From contig JABUQX010014709.1 in assembly GCA_015478945.1 (NCBI GenBank), positions 1-33,002 on the forward strand: a stretch of DNA of 33,002 nucleotides, read 5' to 3'. The notes beneath the pieces were generated by a model. The model was given only the letters and a program-made list of their open reading frames with translations, was not told the DNA's origin and searched no databases. This document shows positions 19,271 through 30,980 of the stretch, piece by piece. How positions within the stretch are numbered: position 1 is the stretch's first letter; every line of letters starts with the position of its first letter. The position numbers and the translations under genes are program-made. The stretch comes from Trachelipus rathkii (Eukaryota; Arthropoda; Malacostraca; Isopoda; Trachelipodidae).

Positions 19271-19560
19271 ATATATATATTTATATACGTATATATATAT
19301 ATTATATATATATATATAATATATATAACTATATATATATTATATATATATTATATATTTATATATATATATAATTAATAGAGAATTCATATATTGGATA
19401 GAGTATATTATAAGTAATATATACTATATATATATATATAAGTATATTATACTATATACTATAATTATATTATTATAAGCATTTATATATCACGTCAATA
19501 CGCTATGTAGTAGAAGTTATATATATATTATTACTATTTATATAGTAGTACCATGTATAC
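19271..19560. repeat. (TA)n array, degenerating to the right
   Basis: Dense TA repeat to about 19380, then TA-rich but irregular sequence to about 19560. Confidence 0.85.
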
Positions 19561-20598
19561 TCATTAATATTATAATTCTTAGTATATTACGTATATATAG
19601 CTAGTACGGTATAAGTATTATTATTATAATATGTATGTATGATATTTAAGCATCTGGATATGAGGTATGTATATATAGATACACGGAATGATGGGCATCC
19701 AGAGCTACACGATGTGCGCGGTGAATATAAACTGTACTCCGGGAGTAACGTAGATCGGCGACCGATTACTTCAATTAAGCGAGTGTTTGTCACCGACAGC
19801 CTAATTGGTTAAAGACTCAAAACTGTGCCCAATACATCTTTTGCAAAAGTCGGAATGTAGCGGTAGTCTCGCCCAACAAAATTTTTTGTGTACTCGGTAC
19901 CCGGCACTCTCCGATCAGTGAAAAACATCGTACTTTTCATCGGTGACAATTTATGGGTATAGTAATGCGGAATGTTTTTTTCTCTATTTTATTTTTTTTA
20001 ATAATATTATAAAAATAATGGTGCTATTAATATTTCTGTGGTAAAACTTTGTTTTAAATTATTATATGAAAGAAGTAGGGCCCACCAAATATCATAAATT
20101 TAATAACTATGATTCCGAAGAATTATCATTTGATACTAAAATACTTTCCCAGCTGGATTTAAAGCACACTAATATAAAGGAATCGAGTGAGTAGGTATTA
20201 TATATAATAACACTTCACGAACACACGGAGGAGGTATAGGGTGACTCACATAATTTCATACTTCATGACTCAACTGACTTTGAGGAGAGGACACGGTCAT
20301 TTGTTAAAGATAAATTATATGGCTTATACTATAACTTCTTGTACAAAGGAATAAGATATATTTGATATTTTGTCCAGCACTCTACTGGGTCGTGGGCAGG
20401 CGGGGAGGGAAATCCCTGTAAACTATTGCATTCCTTTACCGCGTCCATTGTGTGCTGCTATTCAGTGTATGACACGATCTAAGCTTGTGAGAGCAATGCT
20501 AATTTTATTTGACTGCCTAGAAATTTTTTAATTTTTTACCGTTATTTTTCTAAATTCAAAAATGACGGCCATTCTTCTATGAACACAGACAGGTCTCG
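19561..20598. other. No recognisable feature
   Basis: The first 400 bases look compositionally random. From 19980 on the sequence is AT-rich with a few T-runs. The 68-codon minus-strand frame at 19587-19793 has no motif. I find no repeat shared with other parts of the window. Confidence 0.4.
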
Positions 20599-20762
20599 TG
20601 TATATATATATATATGATATATATATATATATATATATATAGTATATATATATATATAATATATATATATAATATATATATATATATACTATATATATGA
20701 TATATGTGTGTGTGTTGTGTGTGTGTGTGCGTGGTGTGTGTGTGTGTTATGTGTGTGTTTGC
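20599..20762. repeat. (TA)n then (TG)n compound microsatellite
   Basis: TA array 20599-20705 passes directly into a TG array (about 20706-20762) with single GC or TT interruptions. Confidence 0.95.
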
Positions 20763-22870
20763 GTGTTTGTCTCAGCTAATGTGCAACAGCGGAATATTTC
20801 CGTAATGATGTCAATTATTTAGAAACACTGTTGGAATAAAGAGGGTCTCTGCTGTATCGATGCCCATGAACATTTCGAATTTTTAAATAAAACCGTGTGT
20901 GATTCCGATAATTTAAATTGCATTTTTATGGCAAAAATTATTTAGGGTTCATAGAGACAGTCATCTCATTCAAATGTAGTGTACCTCTGAATACACGCGG
21001 AAAAATACGTGCTGCTGCCGTAATTAGTGTACCTAAAAAATGTTAGTTGTAATAGGTTTAGAACATCGTACGAAACCCCCATATGCAGCGTACGTTTATA
21101 TTAGGTACATTAAATAGTAGTTTACGATGAACATTATGATTTATAACAGATAATGATTTATAATCTGTGTAACACATCGTTTTATTTACAGTCCCATACA
21201 ATAGCATTATTTCGGTATAGTATGAAATCCTTTTCCTTGTAGTAACCTGCTGATCTATCGTAGTAACATTCTTCATGCGTATTATGCCCATTATAGCATT
21301 ATAATACGCGGTACGCTGAAATGTCTGCTCTTATTTCCATACACGCAAAGTTCAGCCTCTGATCCACCTGTCATGTTGCCTAATGTGAGTATTTTCGGAG
21401 TCGACTATCGGACAAGCGTTAGTGATTCGACTTAAGAGGTAATTAACTGATGATATCGGTGTTGTGTGAGCACCGTAGGCATATCGCTCAGGTAAGCCCC
21501 ACATGGTAATACTACAAGTTGATGTAATGGCCGTGATCTAGGAGCCATGGGATAGGACCCCAATGTTTCTTATCGCGATCTACCGGGTGTGTTACGTTTA
21601 GATGATGTTGCAAAGCCCTTGCTGTATGTGCTGGGCGAATCCTTCATGCTGGTAGTACCAATTTTGACGTGTCTGTAATGGTACTTCACGAGGAAGGTCT
21701 GACAAAGTAGTGTCCCGAAATTCTTGATTTCACATTCGTTATCTAGGTTTCTATGGTAAATTTCCGCCCGAGTCATATATTATCTAAGGCAAGTTCACAC
21801 TAACACATTTATGGAGTAAAGCCTGACGCCTGGTAGTCACGTGCTGTGATAGGTGGATAGTGCGTGTTTTCTAGCGGTCCAGATACACGATTAATTCCAG
21901 CCTCAATCTAATGCGCGTGCAATTATGTGGGCGTGAGAGACATAGGCCTGGCACCTCATTTCCGTCGAAGCCCGTCCCAAGTTTATGTCTAAAGTATATA
22001 TATTTTGTCGTACGTAACTACACCACACGTCTCACACGGGATCGTCGCGGTATGGCAGACCTAGCTTCACTTGAAAACCTGATTGGTTAGTAAATTCTGT
22101 ACATTATAGTTGGCACATGCAGTGTCCAGCGTATCTGGAATACTCTCCGGTCTTACAGTCCGTCCCATTAGCTCTGCGTGGGCATTTATCGGTCTTCAAG
22201 AATAAACCGCCTCAACCATATCCGATCAGATTCGGGTATTGTATTACCATATTTTATTACGCGCATGAAAGTATCGATGCTTTATCATTATTAAATAGCT
22301 GTCAGAACACACGCATTATCATTCGCGTAATGTGGAGTGTCTCTAGAGTAGGGAGTCGATGCTGATATACGCTTATTATCGGCACGATCAAGCAGGATAG
22401 TCTAGGAGCATTAGAGAGTGTGAGCAATCATTAAACGATTCGAAAATTCATTTTAGTTTGGCTGGACAATAGTAGCAATGTAAGATTTAAAATATTACAC
22501 ATAATAATGGTGATATGCCCTTCATGGAGGGATTTATTATGGGGTTCTACCCCATTCTCCTTTCTGAACGTATTACAACTAACTATTGGTAGTAACTATT
22601 CCCCGCTGACAAATATGCTGCAAATATCTTTCGCCAACGAGTTGACGAACAAGAACTGATGCCAGAAACAAGCGTTTTGATTCTGACATACACGGGTTTT
22701 TATTGAAAATTCGGAGGTTCATTGAGAATTCGCATACTGGTGCATCGCTATTAACCTAAAATGATTAAGCAAAATAACTCTTCGATTTTAATTCAGGACA
22801 TCTTTTATTCCGCAACAAAATTTAATAATAATAATTGCATCATTACGGAAATATTTTTCATTTTTTGCAT
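20763..22870. other. No recognisable feature
   Basis: No repeat, domain or TE signature was found over 2.1 kb. From about 21.0 to 22.5 kb the sequence is compositionally even and without the A/T runs or microsatellites of the rest of the window. Open frames of 68-82 codons (minus 21058-21291 and 21570-21776, plus 22117-22365) lack any motif. Confidence 0.4.
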
Positions 22871-22985
22871 TTATATATATATATATAATATATATATATA
22901 TATAATATATATATTTATAATATTATTATATATATTATATATATATTATATATATATATTATATATATTATATATATCGTATATA
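22871..22985. repeat. (TA)n array
   Basis: Imperfect TA microsatellite ending just before a CAGTGGCGG terminus. Confidence 0.95.
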
Positions 22986-22987
22986 CC

Positions 22988-23060
22988 CAGTGGCGGCTCT
23001 GTCTTTAATGGACTCCGGTGCTGCTGCCCCTTCCAAATTTAAAAAATGCCAGGCATTAGG
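22988..23060 (+). mobile_element. DNA-transposon terminus (CAGTGGCGG type)
   Basis: CAGTGGCGGCTCTGTC starts immediately after a TA array. Such CAGTGGCGG starts are common at ends of hAT-like and related DNA transposons. The interior continues rightward as AT-rich sequence with the minus-strand protein fragment at 24236-24600, but it is not shown that both belong to one element. Confidence 0.4.
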
Positions 23061-23404
23061 ATGTTAATGGAAATATAAAATTTTGTCAAAAATAAAAGTG
23101 AAAAGAAATTTTTTTTAAACAATTTAATACATAAAAAAATAGTAATTAACAAAGAAAATAAGAAATGAATGCTTTTTGCAACAGCAAATTTTATGTACGA
23201 TATTTTTTTTCAATATATCCAATACTATAAAATTGGGGCTCCTAATGGGGCATTCCATGTCACTTCAACCATTTTTTGGCAATTTTTTCCGTGACCCCTT
23301 TCGATTTTTATGAAAAATGGCACACTAACATATCTTGTTGAGAAAATATGAATGGTGTTTATTGCAGGTCTCTAGCTCATACGGTTCAGAAAATATGACC
23401 TTTG

Positions 23405-23760
23405 AAACTTTGGTCAAAATGTTCAATTTTGAGAGAGTAGTCCTAGGTCAAAATACAATATCTCGGCTTCTATGGCACTTAGAAGCATCGTGTAAAGACC
23501 ATTTAATAGATCTTGAATAGCTGTACAACATTTATTTAGATGATTTTGACCTCGGAGGTCAAATAAAAAATTTGACCTTTTGGTGACCTTGACCTTGACC
23601 TTGAAAAAAAAACTATTATTCGATTTATTTCAAACTTTGCTCAATTATTGTTATATATGTATATTTTATTTTTTTTAATGAATTAATTTTGGTTTTGGTT
23701 TGGTTTAGAAAATATAAGCAATTTAATAAGTACAAATATCACATTTTTTCACTTTTTTTA
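23405..23760 (+). repeat. Dispersed repeat A, copy 1
   Basis: It shares about 350 bp with an inverted copy (26785-27115) and a direct copy (32150-32520). Landmarks are AATACAATATCTCGGCTTC, GAAGCATCGTGTAAAGACC, AGCTGTACAACATTTATT, the palindrome at 23545-23563, and GAATTAATTTTGGTTTTGG. An upstream extension to about 23245 lies only in this copy. A 61-codon frame (23335-23520) crosses its start but is not kept in the other copies, so it is probably not a gene. It may be the end of a DNA transposon. Confidence 0.85.
23545..23601 (+). promoter_or_regulatory. Cluster of nuclear-receptor half-site-like words in repeat A
   Basis: TTTGACCTCGGAGGTCAAA (23545-23563) is a perfect palindrome with 9-base arms around one G. 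It equals two AGGTCA half-sites, everted with 3 bases between. Ten bases later comes TGACCT (23573-23578), then after 5 bases three tandem TGACCT words without spacer (23584-23601). AGGTCA is the known core site of many nuclear receptors, including ecdysone-receptor partners and FTZ-F1 (TCAAGGTCA). Binding is only inferred. Confidence 0.4.
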
Positions 23761-23867
23761 AAATTACAGAGTGATTCTTATTTTATCGATATATTGTAAG
23801 GTTATATAATGATGACACTTGATGAAAGAAGCTATCTTTTATTGTAAAACCTTTTAGTACATTAAAC

Positions 23868-23972
23868 GTATATAATATATATATATATAATATATTATAT
23901 ATATATATATATATATCATATATATATACATAGTATATAATAGTATATATATATATTATATATATATATATT
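23868..23972. repeat. (TA)n array
   Basis: Imperfect TA microsatellite. Confidence 0.95.
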
Positions 23973-24071
23973 AATTTTCTTTCTCTTTCGACGTTGTCAT
24001 GTTCCTCCTACTCGCTTTTCTTTTTCGCGATGCTTGTACAGACCTTACCCCAATCTTTGGGCAAAGAGGAA

Positions 24072-24192
24072 GTGAAGAAAGAAAGAAAGAAAGAATATAT
24101 AGTATTATATAATATTATAATATTATAATATATATATATATAATATATATATATATTATAATATTATTATATAAATTATATATTATATAACA
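24072..24192. repeat. (GAAA)n then (TA)n
   Basis: A short GAAA run (24072-24094) leads into an imperfect TA array. Confidence 0.9.
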
Positions 24193-24235
24193 AAAATGAT
24201 TGATGCCCTTTATTTTAACAAAATTTAAATTTTTT

Positions 24236-24600
24236 TTAAGTTTCGACTGGCAAACATTCAGCTCGCTCAGTATCCCTGGTTGTACACAATCTTTTGGACA
24301 AAGTTCTGCAAACTTTGAAAACCCGATTTTGATATCTGGGTGCTTCTCTTTGAAAAGCTGATATGCTATTCCTTTAAGTTGCACAGGCATTAGAAAACTT
24401 CTTGCTTCTTTTCTTCATTGTTTCCCTATCAACCTCTTGTTAACAGATCACCACAATTTTCATCCTGGCATATTTCTCACCCCGGTTGGACACATCACAG
24501 CTGATAGACATCAATTACAATGGAAAAGTATTCACTGTCTAGTGCTTTTTCCTAATCGTTAACATTTCGGTGTTGAGAGAAGACTCCTTTCTCGTTGTTG
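24236..24600 (-). pseudogene. Fragment of an uncharacterised transposon-associated protein
   Basis: On the minus strand 24390-24240 reads YQLFKEKHPDIKIGFSKFAE, then LCPKDCVQPG. This resembles a conserved block (F....P..KIG.SKF..LRPK) that I recall from many uncharacterised arthropod and cnidarian proteins, usually transposon-derived. Upstream (24400-24500), in shifting frames, SVNKRLIGK and VRNMPG may correspond to the MPGKKD and QKRLL segments that precede it. The later VCVCTIHQN segment is lost. It is frameshifted and cut off by the TA array on its 3' side. Function unknown. The family memory is approximate. Confidence 0.5.
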
Positions 24601-25380
24601 CCAAATTCCTTTTGTCTTGCCTTAAAGCCACCGCCCATGAAAAAAAAATTAGGAGCAATAGGCTGTCTCTATTATTCCTGTTAGCTTGCGTTTCTGTAAA
24701 AGGTTATAATATTCTTGATGACTTCTGCTTTCTGTAGATTCCTCAGTTAGGAGATTTCTTTTAACTGACTGGAAGAATTCTCTAGTATTCTCATTTCTGT
24801 TATATCAGTATGTCATCTGCGTCTGTAATTGTGTTGCCCAGTGGCTAGGTTCCAGTTCCCCTTTATAAGCTGTTGTTAACTTTAGAGCTGTTTCTTGGCA
24901 TAACTTGATTTACCAGATAGTTGTTACGATATTATTTAAATATGGTGGTTTCTTCAGCGAGAGACCAAATTGATTTTCATTTACTTATACTCTTAACCTT
25001 CATATTCGCCATTTGACACCATCAGTACATACAACTGTCATGTTGGTTGCAGACTCTCCACTTCACGAGAGGGAATGCAATGCACTGGAGAGACACCAAA
25101 TGCACACGAAACCTTTTCATCTTTGATCCATATGTGTTAACTTTTTTCGACCAGTTAACTACACCGAATACACGGTATTAGATTTCAAAAATTTAAATAG
25201 GGAATACTATTTATCAATCAAATTTTTTTAGATCATAATTTTTCTTCTATTTCTTCTTTTCCTTTTTTTTTAATGCTACGCCCTTAAGAGTGTCAAAACA
25301 AAATTTCTCCACTATTTTACACATAATTCGAATATTGGAACACTCGAGCATCACTAGTAAAGCGAAACAATTATAGTAAT
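24600..25380. other. Probable transposon interior, not resolved
   Basis: Moderately AT-rich sequence without microsatellites. It may be the upstream part of the same minus-strand transposon protein gene, but I cannot read further motifs. Confidence 0.3.
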
Positions 25381-26404
25381 AGGTACTAATATATATAATA
25401 ATAGTATATATGTAAAGTCAATCACTATAAGACTATGCATTAATATATTTACTATATGATAACAGGAGTAGTTAGGAACGCGATCGCCATACTATATACT
25501 AATATGAGGGTCACTATACTTTACAAAACAGAGTCGATCGAGAGTAGGCTACATATCTTGATGAGCGATCACTTCACACCTTAACCAGTGGTCTACATGA
25601 AATATCTATAAGTTCACTGAGAGAGAGAGAGAGAGAGGATGCGAGAGAAACCACCACCACACGAGGTGAATATAGAATCAAGCGTACAAAGATTCTTAGG
25701 AGCACACGCGGAGAAGCCCGAATGCGAAGTCTGGATGCAAAATTCTATCACACAGCTAGAATAGTTTGATTCGCCCAATATGCAAGAGAGAGAGATATAT
25801 ATAAACATATTGTAATATACTAGACAATAAAAAAAAATATCGTAAATCCTCACGATATATACATATAAAGGTCTCGTTTATCTTATATGATGTGCAGCAT
25901 CACACCACACCGGGAGAATATTTAAATCATAGCATAGAGAGAGTTTTCCCGTAATATGTAGAGAGATAATGACTTTCGAGTAACACTTCAATAGGGCACT
26001 GATTAAGTGCAATAGGCAGAAGCTAGGTTATACATAGTAATAGTACTAGTATATGTATGGAGTATGCTGAGTGAGTGAGTGACTGTTATATCGCAAGTAA
26101 TGGTGATAGTAACGTATAATATATAGTATATATATATATATAGGTTTAGACAGGATTATAAAACCCACTAGATAGGGATAAATGACTTTAAATTAATGAT
26201 TTTATATCTCTATACCTATCTTATTCTAAGAGCACGCACTTCTGCTTAGTCCGTGATCTTGCATTACGATTTGAAAAGCCAGGGATATATATACATTATA
26301 GCTCTGCAGTATCATATCACTACCTGTATATATATTACGAGAGTAAGGAATGGATAAGGTAGAGTCGATTAATTACTAGTATGCATAATGAGACGTAGTA
26401 CTAT
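25381..26404. other. AT-rich block without clear feature
   Basis: Irregular AT-rich sequence with scattered TATATA words and GAGA runs (25619-25637, 25785-25796). The minus-strand frame 25614-25853 has no recognised motif. Confidence 0.35.
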
Positions 26405-26610
26405 AGTCCTATATATATATATATATAGTATATAATATATATATGATTATATATATATATTAATATATATATATATACTATAATATATATATATATTATA
26501 ATATATATACCATAATATATATATGATTATAACCGGTATATATATATATATATATAATATATATATATATCAAAGTATATATTGTATATATAATATATAT
26601 ATATATATAC
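26405..26610. repeat. (TA)n array
   Basis: Imperfect TA microsatellite with interruptions such as ATTATAACCGG near 26525. Confidence 0.95.
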
Positions 26611-26684
26611 TTAGATTAATAGTGTCATCGTAGTTGAATGGGAATAATCTATGAATATAGGGAAGATGACCATCTTACCTTTGT

Positions 26685-26742
26685 TGATATATATATTATA
26701 TATAATATATTATATAATATATATGAGAGAGAGAGAGAGAAA
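26685..26742. repeat. Short (TA)n then (GA)n
   Basis: TA repeat passing into GAGAGAGAGAGAGA at about 26725-26740. Confidence 0.9.
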
Positions 26743-26784
26743 TGGGAAATGTTGGGGACTATACATTTCGAATGAATAAAAATG

Positions 26785-27115
26785 CAAAAAAAGTGAAAAA
26801 TGTGATATTGGTACTTATTAAATTGCTTATATTTTCTAAACCAAGCCAAAACCAAAATTAATTCATTAAAAAAAATGAAATATACATATATAACAATAAT
26901 TGAGCAACGTTTGAAAAAAATCGAATAATGTCTTTTTTTCAACGTCCAAGTAAGTCACCAAAAGTCAAATTTTTTATTTGACCTCTGAGGTCAAAATCAT
27001 CTAAATAAATGTTGTACAGCTATTCAAGACTATTAAATGGTCTTTACACGATGCTTCTAAGTGCCATAGAAGCTGAGATATTGTATTTTGACCTAGGCGA
27101 TACTCTCTCAAGAAA
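26785..27115 (-). repeat. Dispersed repeat A, inverted copy 2
   Basis: Reverse complement of copy 1. It keeps the palindrome (TTTGACCTCTGAGGTCAAA, 26979-26997 region; central base T instead of G), but the tandem TGACCT words are degraded (AAGTAAGTCACC near 26950). It forms the outer left arm of the A'-B-B'-A inverted structure. The minus-strand frame 26649-26942 is an artefact. Confidence 0.85.
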
Positions 27116-27626
27116 TTAAAGTGGACACACACATTACTTGGAGAGCCAAAGCACTCAGAGAGTCAATATTTCTGATATGATTGGCTAAGAGACGCTAATA
27201 GTGGAAACGGGATTTCATATCGATACAGAGACCCGCATGTATTTATTCATCAACAAAGATCTGTAGCTTGTGGAGATTGTGCTAGTGCAAATGCGAAAGA
27301 GGTCACACACAATGAGCTGAGTCTTTTGAAAAGAGGTGGACGTCTAGAGAATGATATGGTATGTATGGGAAGATCAATAAAAACAGATACGCTATCGTTA
27401 TAACTAAATAAAGCACAGAACGAGAGGATGCATACTCACACAGAAAATAGACGAAATAGCCCAAAATAGTATAGAGTCAACTAATTTATATCTACAAAAG
27501 TTGACCATTTGTTGTGAGGATATGCGTGTGTTTGAGAGTAGAGTATATTGGTATTGAGTGCGACACCTCGAGATGTCAATATAGTTAATATGGTGAGCAG
27601 TTGTCGAATTACAAGTAACTATGGAT
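27116..27626. other. Spacer between repeats A and B (left arm)
   Basis: About 510 bp without recognised feature. It does not visibly match the corresponding right-arm spacer 31383-32150. Confidence 0.4.
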
Positions 27627-28095
27627 GGGAGTTGCTAGTTGTCCTTTAATGTTCCCTCTGTTAAAATAAATATAATAGACGATAGTATAATCAAGACAAA
27701 TAAAGAATCAGTTTATGTATAGGAGTGCATAGCAGAGGATTGGCCGGTTGTTTTTTTTGCTTTTATTTTTTTTTTTCTGGTCGTGAGTATGGAAAATTGT
27801 AATTTGACATATGATGAACACTAAATTACTTTTAATGTTACAGAAAAAAAAAATATTATATTTATATGAATGCGTGATGATGATGATGATGTGCATGTAC
27901 TTGTGATGTTAATTTGAAATGTGAGCCCCCAAATATGTTTAAAATTGGGTGTATTTTTTAAATATTTATGTTTTTAAAGGAATAACAGCTTTTTATTTTC
28001 CTAATTTTTGCTGCGTGAAACTTCGAAGAAGTGGGTAAGGCTCCCTTCCTGTTGCTGCATTTCGTACCAACCAGCTCGGTCTCTACAGTGCCAGG
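27627..28095 (+). repeat. Dispersed repeat B, copy 1
   Basis: Its reverse complement is at 30981-31382. Landmarks: GGGAGTTGCTAGTTGTCC at the start, AAATTGGGTGTATTTTT in the middle, CAACCAGCTCGGTCTC and CAGTGCCAGG at the end. It contains long T or A runs and a GAT trinucleotide run (27876-27890). The minus-strand frame 27708-27896 is not supported. Confidence 0.85.
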
Positions 28096-28109
28096 CCGTC
28101 AATAGGATA

Positions 28110-29594
28110 ATCAACTTAGTATATCATTTGATAAGTCACTATAATATTATAATATAGTATATGAAGTTATAGTATATATATATATATAATATTATATATA
28201 ATAATATATTATACACTATGTTCTATTATAATATTAATTCGAAGGTTGTGAGATTAATTATGAAATTTTCATTTTGGGGTGCGCGATACGTTCAACAATG
28301 TTTTTCAGTTTTTCTGGTAAGCTATCCTATGTTTTAGATACAGGTATCAGTCTATCGGGCAAGAATACGCTGGTATTATATATTATATTATATATTATTA
28401 TATATATATATAATATATTATACTATATTATATAATATAGTATTGTGCTATAATAATTATATTAGTATATATAGTAACTATATTATATTATAGTAGCGTT
28501 TATTATATGAAGTCATTCAATTAATATATTTAGAGATTGCTATAAGAATATCATTATCTATTATATATAGATCATCATAATATATATAAGTATACGTATA
28601 TAATATTATTAATCAGTATTATATATATTAATGTATTATATAGCGTCCATATTATATGATTGACTATAATATATCTAGTTTAGTATAAATATAATATATA
28701 TATATATAATATAGAGATTGATATATACAGTATTACGTTATATATATATATTATAATATAATAATATTATAATATAATATATATTTTATTTTATAATTTT
28801 ATTTTTCGACCACGGCACGAGCTCTGCAGCTTTTACTAACTCCGTAGCCTCCCCGTTGAATATCTATCAATATAACTTAACTCTCTATCCTAAAATTCTT
28901 CGTGTGCGATTACAATATTACTCCTCTTTGCCTCATGTCTATATTCTACTCTCTAAATCCATATATATAAGTTAGGTCTATAATTCCTCATACTCTAATT
29001 GTCTAATATACTCTCCCTCTAGGCTCTAATAGGACATTATTGGTCTATTAATAAAGCGTTCATTCACAGTTAGATTATTATATATATTATTGTCTACTCG
29101 TGGTACTTAATTCTTAGTAGATTATTATCCTTTATCGATTCTGTAAGTATTTCGCTGACTGTAAAGAGGGCACTCTATATATATCATTAGCTATCTAAAG
29201 AGGTAATCATTATGTTACTAAGGGTTGTGTATATATTAATAGTAGCTTTTTATCTATTACTAAGTTCCATATATAGATGGATAGTAATGGATATTATTGT
29301 ATATGATTCATAAGTTATATCTCTTAATAATCCAATACTACTTACATCTCGGTCGCCTCTAGTTCCCTACTTTCACTAATTATATCATATGCTTACTTAC
29401 CAGCTTATTATCGAGTGACTAGCACCATTGTCAAGACTCTTCATAGAGACGTCGTCAGTCGAATATAGCTAAAGCATCGACATCTTGAGTCGTGGATTTG
29501 AATTGTATTATCGGATATACATCCAGTATATACATATTCGGTGGGGGTACGGGTATTGGCTGGGGAGGGGTCTGATTTTTTTATATCAGTATAT
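28110..29594. other. AT-rich spacer of the inverted structure
   Basis: Irregular TA-rich tracts (28135-28215, 28375-28500, 28560-28790) alternate with AT-rich unique sequence. No coding signal or recognised element was found. Confidence 0.45.
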
Positions 29595-29707
29595 TATTAT
29601 TTATAATCTATATATAATTATATATATATATATATATTATATATATTTATATATCTATATATTTTTATAATTATTATTATATAATATTAAAAATTATGAT
29701 TATATAT
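29595..29707. repeat. (TA)n array
   Basis: Imperfect TA microsatellite leading into the purine tract. Confidence 0.9.
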
Positions 29708-30040
29708 AGAGAGGTGAAAGAGGAAGAAGGAAGAGGAGAAGAAGGAGAGAGAGAGAGAGAGAAAGAGAGAGTAGGAGAGAAGAGAGAGAAAGAGAGAGAG
29801 AGGAGAGAAGAGAGAGAGAGGAGAGATGAGAGAAGAGAGAGAGGAAGAGAGAGAAGAGAGAGGAGAGAGAGAGAGAGAGAAGGAGAGAGGAAGGAGAGAG
29901 AGAGAGAGGGAGCGGAGAGAGGAGAGGAGAAGAGAGGAGAGAGAGAGAGAGAGAGAGAGAAGAGAGAGGAGAGAGAGAGAGAGAGAGAGAGAGACGAGAG
30001 AGAGAGAGAGACGAGAGAGAGAGAGAAAGAAAGAGAGAGA

Positions 30041-30082
<42 letters not shown>

Positions 30083-30248
30083 GAGAGAGAAGAGAGGAGG
30101 AGAGAAGAGAGAAGAGAGAGAGAGAAGAGAGGAGAGATGCAAGAGAGAGTGAGGAAGATGGAGAGAAGAGGGAGAGAGGAGAGAGATAGAGCAGAGAAAA
30201 GGAGAGAGAGAGATAGAGAGAGAGAGAAGAGATAGAGAGAGAGAGAGC

Positions 30249-30279
<31 letters not shown>

Positions 30280-30412
30280 AGAAGAAGAAGAGAGAGAGTG
30301 AAGAGAGAGAGAGGAAGAGAGAAGAGAGAGAGGAGAGAGAGAAGGAGAGGAAGAGAGAGAGAGAGAAGAAGAGGAGAGAAGAAGACGAGAGAGAAGTAAG
30401 AGAGGAAGCCAC
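29708..30412. repeat. Long polypurine (GA)n-like tract
   Basis: About 700 bp in which the plus strand is almost only G and A (GAGAGA with AAGA, GGAGA variants), with rare T or C. All overlapping long frames on both strands (Ser/Leu-rich or Glu/Arg-rich) are translation artefacts of the repeat. Such mirror-like purine runs can form triplex DNA and are difficult to assemble. Confidence 0.97.
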
Positions 30413-30447
30413 CACGAGTAAGTAAAAAAGCTCTATACGTCCGCGTT

Positions 30448-30457
30448 GACATATATA

Positions 30458-30496
<39 letters not shown>

Positions 30497-30772
30497 TTAT
30501 ATATATATTATATAATATATTAATAATATATATAATAATATATTTAATATATATATATAATATTATTATATATTATATATAATAAATATAATAATAATAT
30601 ATGATATATATTATATATATATTAATATTCATAATATATATAATATATAATATATTAATTATAATTATAATATAATAATATTATATATAATATTAATATA
30701 ATAATATAATATTAATATAATATATATATTATATATATATATATATATAAATATATATATATAATATACCGC
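30448..30772. repeat. (TA)n / TAATA array
   Basis: About 320 bp of imperfect TA repeat rich in TAATA and ATTAATA variants. Confidence 0.95.
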
Positions 30773-30883
30773 GTCCGAATAGCTGATACCTGATCTAAAA
30801 ATAGGATAAGCTACCAAAAAACTGAAATAACATTTTTGAAATTCAGCGAACCCCAAAAAATTCAAATTATTCCCACCTTAAAT

Positions 30884-30892
30884 ACATATATA

Positions 30893-30952
<60 letters not shown>

Positions 30953-30972
30953 ATATATTATAATATATATTA
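30884..30972. repeat. (TA)n array
   Basis: TA microsatellite directly beside the right-hand copy of repeat B. Confidence 0.95.
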
Positions 30973-30980
30973 ATCTTACG

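Noticed and set aside
22117..22365. 82-codon plus-strand frame
   Set aside because: It is no longer than expected by chance in a balanced-composition stretch, and no family feature is seen.
23335..23520. 61-codon frame at the start of repeat A as a gene
   Set aside because: The other two copies of the repeat do not keep the frame.
29696..30452. Long open frames on both strands (Glu/Arg-rich plus, Ser/Leu-rich minus, up to about 250 codons)
   Set aside because: They are direct translations of the GA purine tract. Any frame through such a repeat stays open, and no other protein feature exists.
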